Below, piece after piece: positions 1 to 5,463 of a DNA stretch of 6,258 bases. The DNA comes from Lachnospiraceae bacterium (GTDB taxonomy: Bacteria > Bacillota > Clostridia > Lachnospirales > Lachnospiraceae). The position numbers were made by a program, and so were the translations under genes. Positions within the stretch are counted from its first letter, which is position 1; every line of letters begins with the position of its first letter. The DNA lies in contig JAGAAH010000193.1 of assembly GCA_017615375.1 (NCBI GenBank), positions 1 to 6,258 of the forward strand, in the 5' to 3' direction. Below the pieces are notes generated by a model that had not been told where the DNA came from, did not search any database, and was given only the letters and a program-made list of their open reading frames with translations.

Positions 1-14
1 ACGGCAATAAAAAA

Positions 15-88
15 TCGGGGCGACAGGATTTGAACCTGCGACCTCGGCGTCCCGAACGCCGCGCTCTACCAAGCTGAGCCACGCCCCG
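15..88 (-). tRNA. tRNA-Pro (anticodon CGG)
   Basis: On the minus strand this 74-nt stretch folds as a complete cloverleaf. The 7-bp acceptor stem CGGGGCG/CGCCCCG is perfect. The D arm is GCTC...AGC with GG in its loop. The anticodon arm is CGGCG-TTCGGGA-CGCCG, giving anticodon CGG, which reads the proline codon CCG. The T arm is GCAGG-TTCAAAT-CCTGT, with one G-T pair. The discriminator is A and no CCA is encoded, so CCA would be added after transcription, as is usual in many Firmicutes. A run of six T residues follows the discriminator on the minus strand and may help end the transcript. No strong promoter is visible directly upstream (89-130), so it may be transcribed from further upstream, through the broken copies. 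Confidence 0.97.
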
Positions 89-129
89 ATGTTGAAAATA
101 TGAAGTTGTAAAGTGCGCTCTTAGCGCAA

Positions 130-170
130 CGTCCCGAACGCAGCGCTCTACCAAACTGAGCCACACGCCG
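130..170 (-). pseudogene. Truncated tRNA-Pro-like 5' half (copy 1)
   Basis: Read on the minus strand this begins with an acceptor half CGGCGTG, then a normal D arm (GCTCAGTTTGGTAGAGC) and the 5' anticodon stem with loop TTCGGGA, the same proline CGG loop as in the intact tRNA. The match stops two bases into the 3' side of the anticodon stem, where CGTTG stands in place of the expected CGCAG. There is no variable region, T arm or CACGCCG acceptor partner before the intact tRNA begins. Its acceptor half (CGGCGTG) differs from that of the intact gene (CGGGGCG), so it derives from a different tRNA-Pro rather than from a recent copy of its neighbour. It cannot make a working tRNA; whether it is transcribed is unknown. 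Confidence 0.75.
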
Positions 171-175
171 TTATT
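146..175. repeat. 30-bp exact direct repeat, unit 1
   Basis: These 30 bases are identical to 260-289 in the same orientation. The unit covers the D arm and 5' acceptor strand of the tRNA-Pro remnants plus AATAA just upstream of the remnant (minus-strand sense). Identity stops abruptly at both ends (g versus c on the left, t versus a on the right). Because the match runs past the tRNA end into the upstream flank, the copies look like products of a duplication rather than independent tRNA genes conserved by selection. Confidence 0.9.
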
Positions 176-184
176 TAATTTTCG

Positions 185-204
185 CTGCGTTCGCCCGAAC
201 GCAG
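185..204. repeat. Perfect 9-bp inverted repeat, 2-nt spacer
   Basis: CTGCGTTCG (185-193) and CGAACGCAG (196-204) are exact reverse complements separated by CC. The right arm also matches 135-143 (CGAACGCAG), the anticodon region of copy 1, so the palindrome appears to be built from tRNA-Pro anticodon-arm sequence and its mirror image. As RNA the two-base spacer is too small for a loop, so one or more inner pairs would open. Confidence 0.75.
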
Positions 205-236
205 TTCTCGTCTTCGACTCGGTCGGTTCGCCCCAT

Positions 237-253
237 GTGGTCCACCGGACCAC
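237..253. repeat. Perfect 7-bp inverted repeat, 3-nt loop
   Basis: GTGGTCC (237-243) and GGACCAC (247-253) pair perfectly around ACC. It lies inside the 55-bp stretch that interrupts tRNA remnant copy 2. No T-run follows on either strand, so it does not look like an intrinsic terminator. Function is unknown; it could be a scar of a small REP-like or palindromic element. Confidence 0.65.
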
Positions 254-259
254 GCTCAC

Positions 260-289
260 CTCTACCAAACTGAGCCACACGCCGTTATT
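260..289. repeat. 30-bp exact direct repeat, unit 2
   Basis: Second unit of the repeat found at 146-175, with 114 bp between the two starts. It is the upstream unit in tRNA direction and is followed, on the minus strand, by the 55-bp insert instead of an anticodon stem. Confidence 0.9.
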
Positions 290-325
290 ACGACAACATA
301 CCAATTTTACAACGCGGGCGGCGAG

Positions 326-354
326 TTGTCAAGGGAATTATATAGTGATATACT
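326..354 (+). promoter_or_regulatory. Sigma-70-type promoter for the four-gene plus-strand run
   Basis: TTGTCA (326-331) matches the -35 consensus at five of six positions, and TATACT (349-354) matches the -10 consensus at five of six. The spacer is exactly 17 bp and AT-rich. Transcription would start near 361, giving a leader of roughly 40 nt ahead of the ATG at 404. It is the only strong promoter seen before the first gene, which supports co-transcription of the genes at 404-4186. Called by eye only. Confidence 0.7.
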
Positions 355-362
355 TAAAAAGT

Positions 363-390
363 CGGTTATATGTTAAATTTTTAATAACCG
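363..390 (+). promoter_or_regulatory. Inverted repeat in the leader of the 404 gene
   Basis: CGGTTAT (363-369) and ATAACCG (384-390) are exact reverse complements around a 14-nt AT-rich loop, just downstream of the predicted transcription start and ending 4 nt before the Shine-Dalgarno TGGAGGT (394-400). It could be an operator for a dimeric repressor or a weak 5' UTR hairpin. With only 7 bp and a wide loop, chance cannot be excluded. Confidence 0.35.
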
Positions 391-403
391 ATGTGGAGGT
401 AAC

Positions 404-1174
404 ATGGATTTATTTGATTCACATATTCATACATTGCCGTTTTCGCCGGACGGACACCAGCATATAGAGGAAGTGCTCGAATCGGCGAAGAAAAGCGAGT
501 ACGGATATATTATAACGGAACACATGGATTACGGTCTGGAAGGTCCGATGAAGTTTGAATTTGACCCGAAGGAGTATTTTACAAAGTATGGTCCATACAG
601 AAACGACCGTTTTTTACTCGGCGTCGAGATGGGTCTTATGGAGAATGAGACAGCCCGTATTGAAAAGACCATTAACGAGAATCCATTTGATATGGTAATA
701 GGTTCAATTCATGTTGTTGACGGATACGATATCGCGATGCCTGAATACAGCGAGACTTTTAACAAAAGGGAAGCCTACAGCAAGTACTTTGACTGTATGT
801 ACGCTAATATAAGAAAGTACTCAGGTTTCGATACCCTCGCACATATCGAGTATATCTGTAGATATGTTAAGTACGACGACCCGGAAATCTACGTGTCGGA
901 ATATAAGGAAGCGCTTACATCAATCTTCAATTTCCTTATTGAGAATGATAAGTGCTTAGAACTTAATACAAGACGACTTGATAAGGAAGTCGGATTTAAT
1001 ACTCTAAGAGAGATTGCGCGCCTCTACGCACATTGCGGAGGACGTTATGTTACAACGGGTTCCGATGCGCACTATACCAAGAATATCGCGATTAACTTCG
1101 ACAGCGTAAAGAAGATAATCAAAGAATTTGATTTAATTCCGGTATATTATAAGCAAAGAAAGAGAATGGAATAG
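404..1174 (+). CDS. hisJ: PHP-domain histidinol-phosphatase family protein
   Basis: A 256-aa protein with the metal-binding motifs of the PHP phosphoesterase fold in order: HIH at residues 7-9, TEH at 38-40, Glu75 in GVEMG, His103 in GSIHVVDG, His147 in LAHIEY, and SDAH at 220-223. These His/Asp/Glu residues bind a multinuclear metal centre. Family members of this length hydrolyse L-histidinol phosphate to L-histidinol in the cytoplasm, the penultimate enzyme activity of histidine synthesis. Start: ATG at 404 lies 4 nt after GGAGG and places HIH at the usual N-terminal position. It is first in a run of four plus-strand genes and is followed after 2 nt by a HAD phosphatase. No other his gene is in the window, so a related sugar- or nucleotide-phosphatase role remains possible; family membership is firm, substrate less so. 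Confidence 0.85.
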   Translation: MDLFDSHIHTLPFSPDGHQHIEEVLESAKKSEYGYIITEHMDYGLEGPMKFEFDPKEYFTKYGPYRNDRFLLGVEMGLMENETARIEKTINENPFDMVIGSIHVVDGYDIAMPEYSETFNKREAYSKYFDCMYANIRKYSGFDTLAHIEYICRYVKYDDPEIYVSEYKEALTSIFNFLIENDKCLELNTRRLDKEVGFNTLREIARLYAHCGGRYVTTGSDAHYTKNIAINFDSVKKIIKEFDLIPVYYKQRKRME

Positions 1175-1176
1175 AT

Positions 1177-1833
1177 ATGAATAAGAAAAGCGTGGCGGTG
1201 TTTGATCTTGACGGAACATTGCTTGATACACTTGATGATATCACGGATTCGCTCAACGTAATCCGCAAGAATTATGGAATTGCCCCGATTACGCGTCCCG
1301 AAGTTAACGGAATGGTCGGTAACGGGTTAAAAGTTCTGTTCATTAAGTCCCTAAAAGACGGAGAAAATACACCAAACTTTGATAAGATGTTTAACGAGTT
1401 TGTGGCATATTATAAGGAACACAGCATGATTAAGACCGGTATCTACGTAGGAATGCCGGAAGTCTTATCCGAATTAAAAAAGCGCGGAGTCAAGACGGCT
1501 ATCGTAACCAATAAGAATATAGAGGCAGCGAGAGCCATGAAGGATGAGCTTTTCTCCGATACGATTGACTGCATATACGGAGAAGACGAGGCTCACGGCG
1601 TTAATAAAAAGCCTGCGCCGGATACGGTATTTAAGGCTCTTGAGGAGTTAAAAGCAAGCAAAGAAGATGCAGTTTACATCGGTGATTCAGAAGTCGATAT
1701 CAAGACTGCAGCAAATGCGGGCTTGCCGTGCCTTGCGGTAGCCTGGGGCTTTAGAACAAAAGAGGAACAAATTCAAGCGGGTGGCGAATATTTTATAGAT
1801 AAGCCGTCCGATTTACTTGATTATTTTATCTAA
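1177..1833 (+). CDS. HAD-superfamily hydrolase, phosphoglycolate-phosphatase-like
   Basis: A 218-aa protein with all four HAD motifs: DLDGT at residues 10-14 (nucleophile Asp10, acid/base Asp12), Thr111-Asn112 in the IVTN strand, Lys145 in KKPAPD, and GDSEVD at 169-174. A helical cap (about residues 16-85) between motifs I and II places it in subfamily IA, close to Gph/PgmB-type enzymes that remove phosphate from small metabolites. The complete core and cap and normal length indicate an intact cytosolic phosphatase; the substrate cannot be told from sequence. Start: ATG at 1177 lies 2 nt after the upstream stop. Its Shine-Dalgarno is weak (AGAGAATGGA within the end of the preceding gene), suggesting translational coupling to the PHP gene. 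Confidence 0.88.
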   Translation: MNKKSVAVFDLDGTLLDTLDDITDSLNVIRKNYGIAPITRPEVNGMVGNGLKVLFIKSLKDGENTPNFDKMFNEFVAYYKEHSMIKTGIYVGMPEVLSELKKRGVKTAIVTNKNIEAARAMKDELFSDTIDCIYGEDEAHGVNKKPAPDTVFKALEELKASKEDAVYIGDSEVDIKTAANAGLPCLAVAWGFRTKEEQIQAGGEYFIDKPSDLLDYFI

Positions 1834-1872
1834 GAAGCTGCAAAGCGCAGTTTACTTAAGAAGGGAGCAGAT

Positions 1873-2592
1873 ATGGAAATACTGGAAATCAAGAATTTCT
1901 CCAAGACCTACGGAGGAGGAAAGAAGGCCTGCGATGACGTAAATATCACCGTTTCTGCGGGCGATATCTTCGGATTTATCGGTCATAACGGTGCAGGTAA
2001 AAGCACGACCATCAAGGCTACCGTTGGCGTCCTTGACTTCGAAGAAGGAGAGATCTACATCGACGGACACTCGATTAAGAAAGAGCCTATGGAAGCTAAG
2101 AAGGATATGGCATATATCCCGGATAACCCCGATCTTTACGAGCATTTAACGGGTATGCAGTACCTTAATTTCATAGCCGACATCTTTGATATCGACGATG
2201 CGACAAGAAATTCGAGAATAGATAAGTATGCCAAGATGTTCGAGATAGAAAATGCACTCGGTGACCTTATTTCTTCGTATTCACACGGAATGAGACAGAA
2301 GGTTGCGATAATCTCGGCCCTTATTCACGACCCGAAGCTTCTTATCTTAGATGAGCCATTCGTAGGACTCGATCCTAAGGCAGCATTAACGGTTAAGAAT
2401 ATAATGCACGAGATGTGCGAAGAGGGTAAGGCGGTGTTCTTCTCGACTCACGTACTTGATGTTGCGGAGAAGCTTTGTAATAAGATTACCATAATTAAGC
2501 AGGGTAGAATTGTTGTAACCGGCAAGATGGATGAGATAATAGGCGATAAGTCCTTAGAAGATCTTTTCATGGAGGTGACCGACCATGCTTAA
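1873..2592 (+). CDS. ABC transporter ATP-binding protein
   Basis: A 239-aa ABC ATPase with Walker A GHNGAGKST (residues 37-45), signature SHGMRQK (137-143), Walker B LLILDEP (156-162), D-loop GLD (165-167) and switch histidine H193 in STHVLD. The Q-loop position reads YIPDNPDLYE, with Asp84 where glutamine is usual. The layout resembles the DrrA/CcmA/EcsA-like ATPases that energise ABC-2-type exporters. Start: ATG at 1873 is 5 nt after AAGGGAG. The coding end overlaps the permease gene by 8 nt, so the two proteins almost certainly form one membrane complex, with the ATPase as a cytoplasmic homodimer on the permease. Substrate unknown. The 39-nt gap from the HAD gene shows no convincing promoter or terminator. 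Confidence 0.95.
   Translation: MEILEIKNFSKTYGGGKKACDDVNITVSAGDIFGFIGHNGAGKSTTIKATVGVLDFEEGEIYIDGHSIKKEPMEAKKDMAYIPDNPDLYEHLTGMQYLNFIADIFDIDDATRNSRIDKYAKMFEIENALGDLISSYSHGMRQKVAIISALIHDPKLLILDEPFVGLDPKAALTVKNIMHEMCEEGKAVFFSTHVLDVAEKLCNKITIIKQGRIVVTGKMDEIIGDKSLEDLFMEVTDHA
2571..2578 (+). promoter_or_regulatory. Ribosome binding site of the permease gene, inside the ATPase gene
   Basis: GGAGGTGA is an almost full-length anti-16S match, 6 nt before the ATG at 2585 and within the last codons of the ATPase gene. It decides the permease start and gives the permease strong independent initiation besides coupling through the 8-nt overlap. Confidence 0.8.
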
Positions 2593-4186
2593 GAAGAGTG
2601 CTGTTTTACTGAAGACAATGATTCGTGCAAACAGTACTTTTAATATCCTTAAGCATGAGAAGGATAAGAAGAAAAAGCGCAAGATGATAGGCGGCCTTAT
2701 CGGTATCGGTATGATATATCTTATGATTATCATATACGCCTGCGGATATTCCGCACTTTGCGGTTATTCGGGAATGGCATATGCGGTTCCTGCAAGTGTG
2801 GGAGTAATCCTCTTTGCGATGAACTTTATCTTCACCTTCTTTAAAGCGGACGGATACCTGTTTGCATTCAAAGATTATGATATGACAATGTCGCTTCCGT
2901 TATCGGTCAAATCAATCGTCGGAACGCGATTCTTGCGAATGTATATATTAAATTTGCCGTATTCATTGCTTGTATCGGCATCGATGATTTTGGGCTATGC
3001 GATATACGAAAAGGTCGATGCATGGCGCATAATAGTCTGGATTGTCGGAACTTTTATGATACAGCTTGTTGCAATGGTGCTTGCATCGATTCTGTCGGCA
3101 CTTATTGCGGGTATTGGAACGAAGTTTAAGTTTAAGAAGATAGCAAGAGCGATTCTTACCTTTGCATTCTGTATTTTCTGCTTCTCGTTAAGATACATAA
3201 TCGATGCGACGGTAGCAAAGGATTCTGCCGTAATGATAGATAAGATCGATATGTTTAATTCGGGAGTTAATCGCTATCTCTTCCCGGCCAAGTGGTTTGA
3301 CGGTGCGGTAAGCGATTACTCCGTATGGCAGTTTATTCTTCTTGTTGTCGTATCGATTGCAATCTATGAGCTTTTTGCCTATGTGCTTTCGAAGTTCTAT
3401 AGACAGATTAATACTCGACTTATGTCGGAGGGCGGCAACAGAAGAAAGACTAAGGCTAAGCATATCGGTAAGAAAAGCGCTGTCAATACAATTGCGCATA
3501 AGGAATTCAAGCGCTTGGTAAGTTCCAATAACTACTTCGTTAACATGTGCATGGGACATCTTCTTGTACTAATTATGGTAATTGCGCTTATAGTATTCGG
3601 AGTTGACAAGATTATTAACGTAATAGTTGAAGGCGCACCGGTTACGAAGGAGATGATAATCCCGATTATTCCGATCATCGTGCATTTCCTTGTCGGAATG
3701 GCAACAACGACGGCATGCTCTTATTCTCTTGAGGGTAAAAGCTATTGGATTTTACAGAGTCTTCCGATTGAGAAGTCTACTGTAGTTAAGGGAAAGATGG
3801 CATTTCAGTTATACCTTTCGCTTCCATTTGAAGTATTCGGTAATCTGGCGCTTGCGATTGCGTGTCATGCCAAGATATATGAAGTGATACTCTTTGTTAT
3901 CTGCGGAATTGTATTAGGCTTATTTGCCGCAACTTACGGAATGTATTGCAATGTAAGTCACATTAATCTCGAATGGACGAATGAGATGGAAGTAATTAAG
4001 CAAAGCGCTGCAGTAACGCTATACTGCCTGCCTAATATGTTTATCATGATGATTCTGGGAGTAGCGATTATATTCCTTGGAAGACTCATCCATCCTGATA
4101 TCGAGATATTGGCCATCACGATTATATATATGGCGCTTGCGACACTTTTCTATAAGGGTTCGATAAGAAAAGCCGAGAGAATATAA
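2585..4186 (+). CDS. ABC-2-type transporter permease (large clostridial form)
   Basis: A 533-aa polytopic membrane protein. Hydrophobic stretches at about residues 35-55, 65-87, 118-140, 148-177, 187-205, 248-268, 322-342, 357-377, 408-426, 431-452, 476-499 and 507-524 suggest around 12 membrane segments in two halves. The halves are joined by a basic cytoplasmic linker (about 271-312, rich in Lys and Arg). The N terminus is also strongly basic (23-34, HEKDKKKKRKM), consistent with cytoplasmic ends. The segment EGKSYWILQSLPI (383-395) resembles a conserved stretch of large exporter-type permeases in Clostridia, from family knowledge. It overlaps the upstream ATPase gene and is its likely partner. 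There is no signal peptide and no substrate clue; export is inferred from family type and lack of a binding protein gene. Confidence 0.85.
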   Translation: MLKKSAVLLKTMIRANSTFNILKHEKDKKKKRKMIGGLIGIGMIYLMIIIYACGYSALCGYSGMAYAVPASVGVILFAMNFIFTFFKADGYLFAFKDYDMTMSLPLSVKSIVGTRFLRMYILNLPYSLLVSASMILGYAIYEKVDAWRIIVWIVGTFMIQLVAMVLASILSALIAGIGTKFKFKKIARAILTFAFCIFCFSLRYIIDATVAKDSAVMIDKIDMFNSGVNRYLFPAKWFDGAVSDYSVWQFILLVVVSIAIYELFAYVLSKFYRQINTRLMSEGGNRRKTKAKHIGKKSAVNTIAHKEFKRLVSSNNYFVNMCMGHLLVLIMVIALIVFGVDKIINVIVEGAPVTKEMIIPIIPIIVHFLVGMATTTACSYSLEGKSYWILQSLPIEKSTVVKGKMAFQLYLSLPFEVFGNLALAIACHAKIYEVILFVICGIVLGLFAATYGMYCNVSHINLEWTNEMEVIKQSAAVTLYCLPNMFIMMILGVAIIFLGRLIHPDIEILAITIIYMALATLFYKGSIRKAERI

Positions 4187-4208
4187 AAACTTAAATATGA
4201 GCATTATT

Positions 4209-4238
4209 AAAGGGCGGTTGGTTATCCAATCGCCCTTT
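4209..4238. terminator. Bidirectional intrinsic terminator between convergent genes
   Basis: AAAGGGCG-GTTGG (4209-4221) pairs with CCAAT-CGCCCTTT (4226-4238) around the loop TTAT, a 13-bp stem with one G-T position. It sits 22 nt after the permease stop and 9 nt from the prs stop on the other strand, so one hairpin can end both convergent transcripts. The A/T-rich stem base gives a short U-run in both directions (TTTAT on plus, TTTAATAAT on minus). The U-tracts are modest, so read-through may be incomplete. Confidence 0.85.
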
Positions 4239-4247
4239 ATGTATGAA

Positions 4248-5432
4248 TTAATATTCGCCTGCAGTATATTTGTCGATAAGCTTGCGGATACGCTCGTACG
4301 GATCAAGAAGATCGCTTATGGATGCGTCATGGTTGATTGTATCGATGAGGTAAGATACATACTTACTCATATCGCAGCTTATATAGTACTCTCTTGCAAG
4401 AAGTTCAGGTGGCTGATATGCGAGGTTGGTGGTTACGATTCTGTAGATTAAACCTTCCTCAACAGCCTTATCGAAGCGCTCCATACCGGCTGTGAAAAGT
4501 CCGAATGTAGCAACTACGAAGATACGACCTGCATTTCTCTTCTTTAATTCTCTTGCCGTATCAATCATTGAATCGCCTGATGCAATCATATCATCGATGA
4601 TGAATACATCCTTGCCTTCAATGTTGGTACCTAAGAATTCATGAGCAACTATAGGATTACGTCCGTCTACGATACGGCTATAGTCTCTTCTCTTGTAGAA
4701 CATACCCATATCTACTCCGAGTACGTTGGCAAGATAGATTGCACGTCCCGTTGCGCCTTCGTCAGGGGAAATAATCATTAAGTGGTCGTTATCGAACTTA
4801 ACGTCCTTAACGTTCTTGCAGATTCCCTTGATGAACTGATATGAACTTCCTACAGACTCGAAGCTGTGAAGCGGAATAGCATTCTGCACACGAGGATCGT
4901 GAGCATCGAAGGTGATGATGGAGTCAACACCCATTGCTACGAGTTCCTGCAATGCTACTGCACAGTCGAGTGACTCACGTGCGGTACGGCGATGCTGGCG
5001 GCTTTCATAAAGGAAAGGAAGAATAACGTTGATTCTTCTTGCCTTACCGCTTATAGCAGCGATTACACGCTTGATATCCTGGTAATGATCATCAGGAGAC
5101 ATATGGTTTTCGTGACCGCTTATTGTGTAAGTAATGCTGTAGTTTGTTACGTCACAGATAATGAAGATATCATATCCGCGTACGGATTCACCGATGGTAG
5201 CCTTAGCTTCACCGGATGAGAAACGTGGAGTCTTAACCGGGATGAGATATGATTCCTTAACGTAGCCCTTGAATGTAATGTCATTCTCATGCTCGTGGTT
5301 GCGGGTCTCTCTCCAACGCTTTAAGTAAGCATCGATTTTAACGCCGGATTCGACGCCCTTCATGGAAATAATACCAAGCGGGCCGACCGGGACGGTGTTA
5401 AGATCGCGCTCGTCATGCTGTTCCTGCTGCAT
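4248..5432 (-). CDS. prs: Ribose-phosphate pyrophosphokinase (PRPP synthetase), long form
   Basis: A 394-aa cytosolic enzyme that makes PRPP from ribose 5-phosphate and ATP, feeding purine, pyrimidine, NAD, histidine and tryptophan synthesis. Visible family features: RFSSGE...ESVRGYDIFII (residues 70-92), the ATP-loop counterpart RQHRR (145-149), FDAHDP with His178 (175-180), SPDEGATGRA (222-231), the catalytic KRR (247-249) and the PRPP-binding loop IIDDMIASGDS (278-288). Classical Prs is about 315 aa; the extra length is an N-terminal extension of about 35 residues, a short insert around 97-116, and a longer tail. Start: ATG at 5432 follows AGGAGG by 11 nt. It lies 31 nt downstream of the helicase-loader gene and is probably co-transcribed with it; the hairpin at 4209-4238 ends the transcript. 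A variant PRPP loop makes altered kinetics or regulation possible. Confidence 0.92.
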   Translation of the reverse strand: MQQEQHDERDLNTVPVGPLGIISMKGVESGVKIDAYLKRWRETRNHEHENDITFKGYVKESYLIPVKTPRFSSGEAKATIGESVRGYDIFIICDVTNYSITYTISGHENHMSPDDHYQDIKRVIAAISGKARRINVILPFLYESRQHRRTARESLDCAVALQELVAMGVDSIITFDAHDPRVQNAIPLHSFESVGSSYQFIKGICKNVKDVKFDNDHLMIISPDEGATGRAIYLANVLGVDMGMFYKRRDYSRIVDGRNPIVAHEFLGTNIEGKDVFIIDDMIASGDSMIDTARELKKRNAGRIFVVATFGLFTAGMERFDKAVEEGLIYRIVTTNLAYQPPELLAREYYISCDMSKYVSYLIDTINHDASISDLLDPYERIRKLIDKYTAGEY

Positions 5433-5443
5433 AGCAAATAAAT

Positions 5444-5449
5444 CCTCCT
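5444..5449 (-). promoter_or_regulatory. Ribosome binding site of prs
   Basis: AGGAGG on the minus strand lies 11 nt upstream of the ATG at 5432, slightly further than usual. No closer in-frame start codon exists, so it supports the ATG at 5432. It lies in the 31-nt gap after the loader gene, where no terminator is visible. Confidence 0.75.
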
Positions 5450-5463
5450 AGTGATTATATATA

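Larger units (their letters stand above)
185..284 (-). pseudogene. Interrupted tRNA-Pro-like remnant (copy 2)
   Basis: On the minus strand 284-260 repeats the acceptor half and D arm of copy 1 exactly (CGGCGTG through GGTAGAG). The similarity then breaks for 55 nt (259-205) and resumes at 204 with CTGCGTTCGGG, which is the 5' anticodon stem and loop. What follows, CGAACGCAG, mirrors that stem instead of continuing as a normal arm. T arm and 3' acceptor strand are absent. The likeliest reading is a tRNA-Pro gene fragment disrupted by an insertion or rearrangement. Treating 185-204 and 260-284 as parts of one former gene is inference; they could also be two separate fragments. Confidence 0.6.
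89..403. other. Gene-free interval with decayed tRNA cluster and promoter region
   Basis: No credible protein gene lies between the intact tRNA and the ATG at 404. The interval holds, from left to right, a short hairpin region (114-147), tRNA remnant copy 1, an AT-rich spacer (171-184), the palindromes and 55-bp insert, tRNA remnant copy 2, about 36 bp of unassigned sequence (290-325), and the promoter and leader of the plus-strand genes. Confidence 0.7.

Noticed and set aside
185..284. Intron-containing tRNA gene
   Set aside because: The interruption is in the anticodon-stem entry rather than the loop, is only 55 bp, far below group I intron size, and the T arm and 3' acceptor strand are missing.
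130..289. CRISPR-like array from the repeated 30-bp unit
   Set aside because: Only two units, the repeat is plainly tRNA-derived, and the spacer itself contains tRNA pieces; no cas gene is present.
237..467. 76-codon open frame starting with GTG across the tRNA remnant and promoter
   Set aside because: It runs through tRNA-derived repeat sequence and the promoter, overlaps the well-supported gene at 404, has no ribosome binding site and gives a protein of low-complexity, unrecognisable sequence.
1834..1872. Possible terminator in the gap between the HAD gene and the ABC ATPase gene
   Set aside because: CTGC...GCAG gives only a 4-bp stem and no U-tract follows, so it is too weak; the gap mainly carries the AAGGGAG ribosome binding site.
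3188..3559. Minus-strand frame of 123 codons inside the permease gene
   Set aside because: Shadow of a strongly coding plus-strand gene; no ribosome binding site and no recognisable motif. The minus-strand frames at 1852-2145, 2995-3198 and 4019-4306 and the plus-strand frame at 4992-5219 were rejected on the same grounds.
4197..4451. 84-codon plus-strand frame after the permease gene
   Set aside because: It spans the terminator hairpin and lies antisense to the end of prs, whose protein motifs are clear; no good ribosome binding site.
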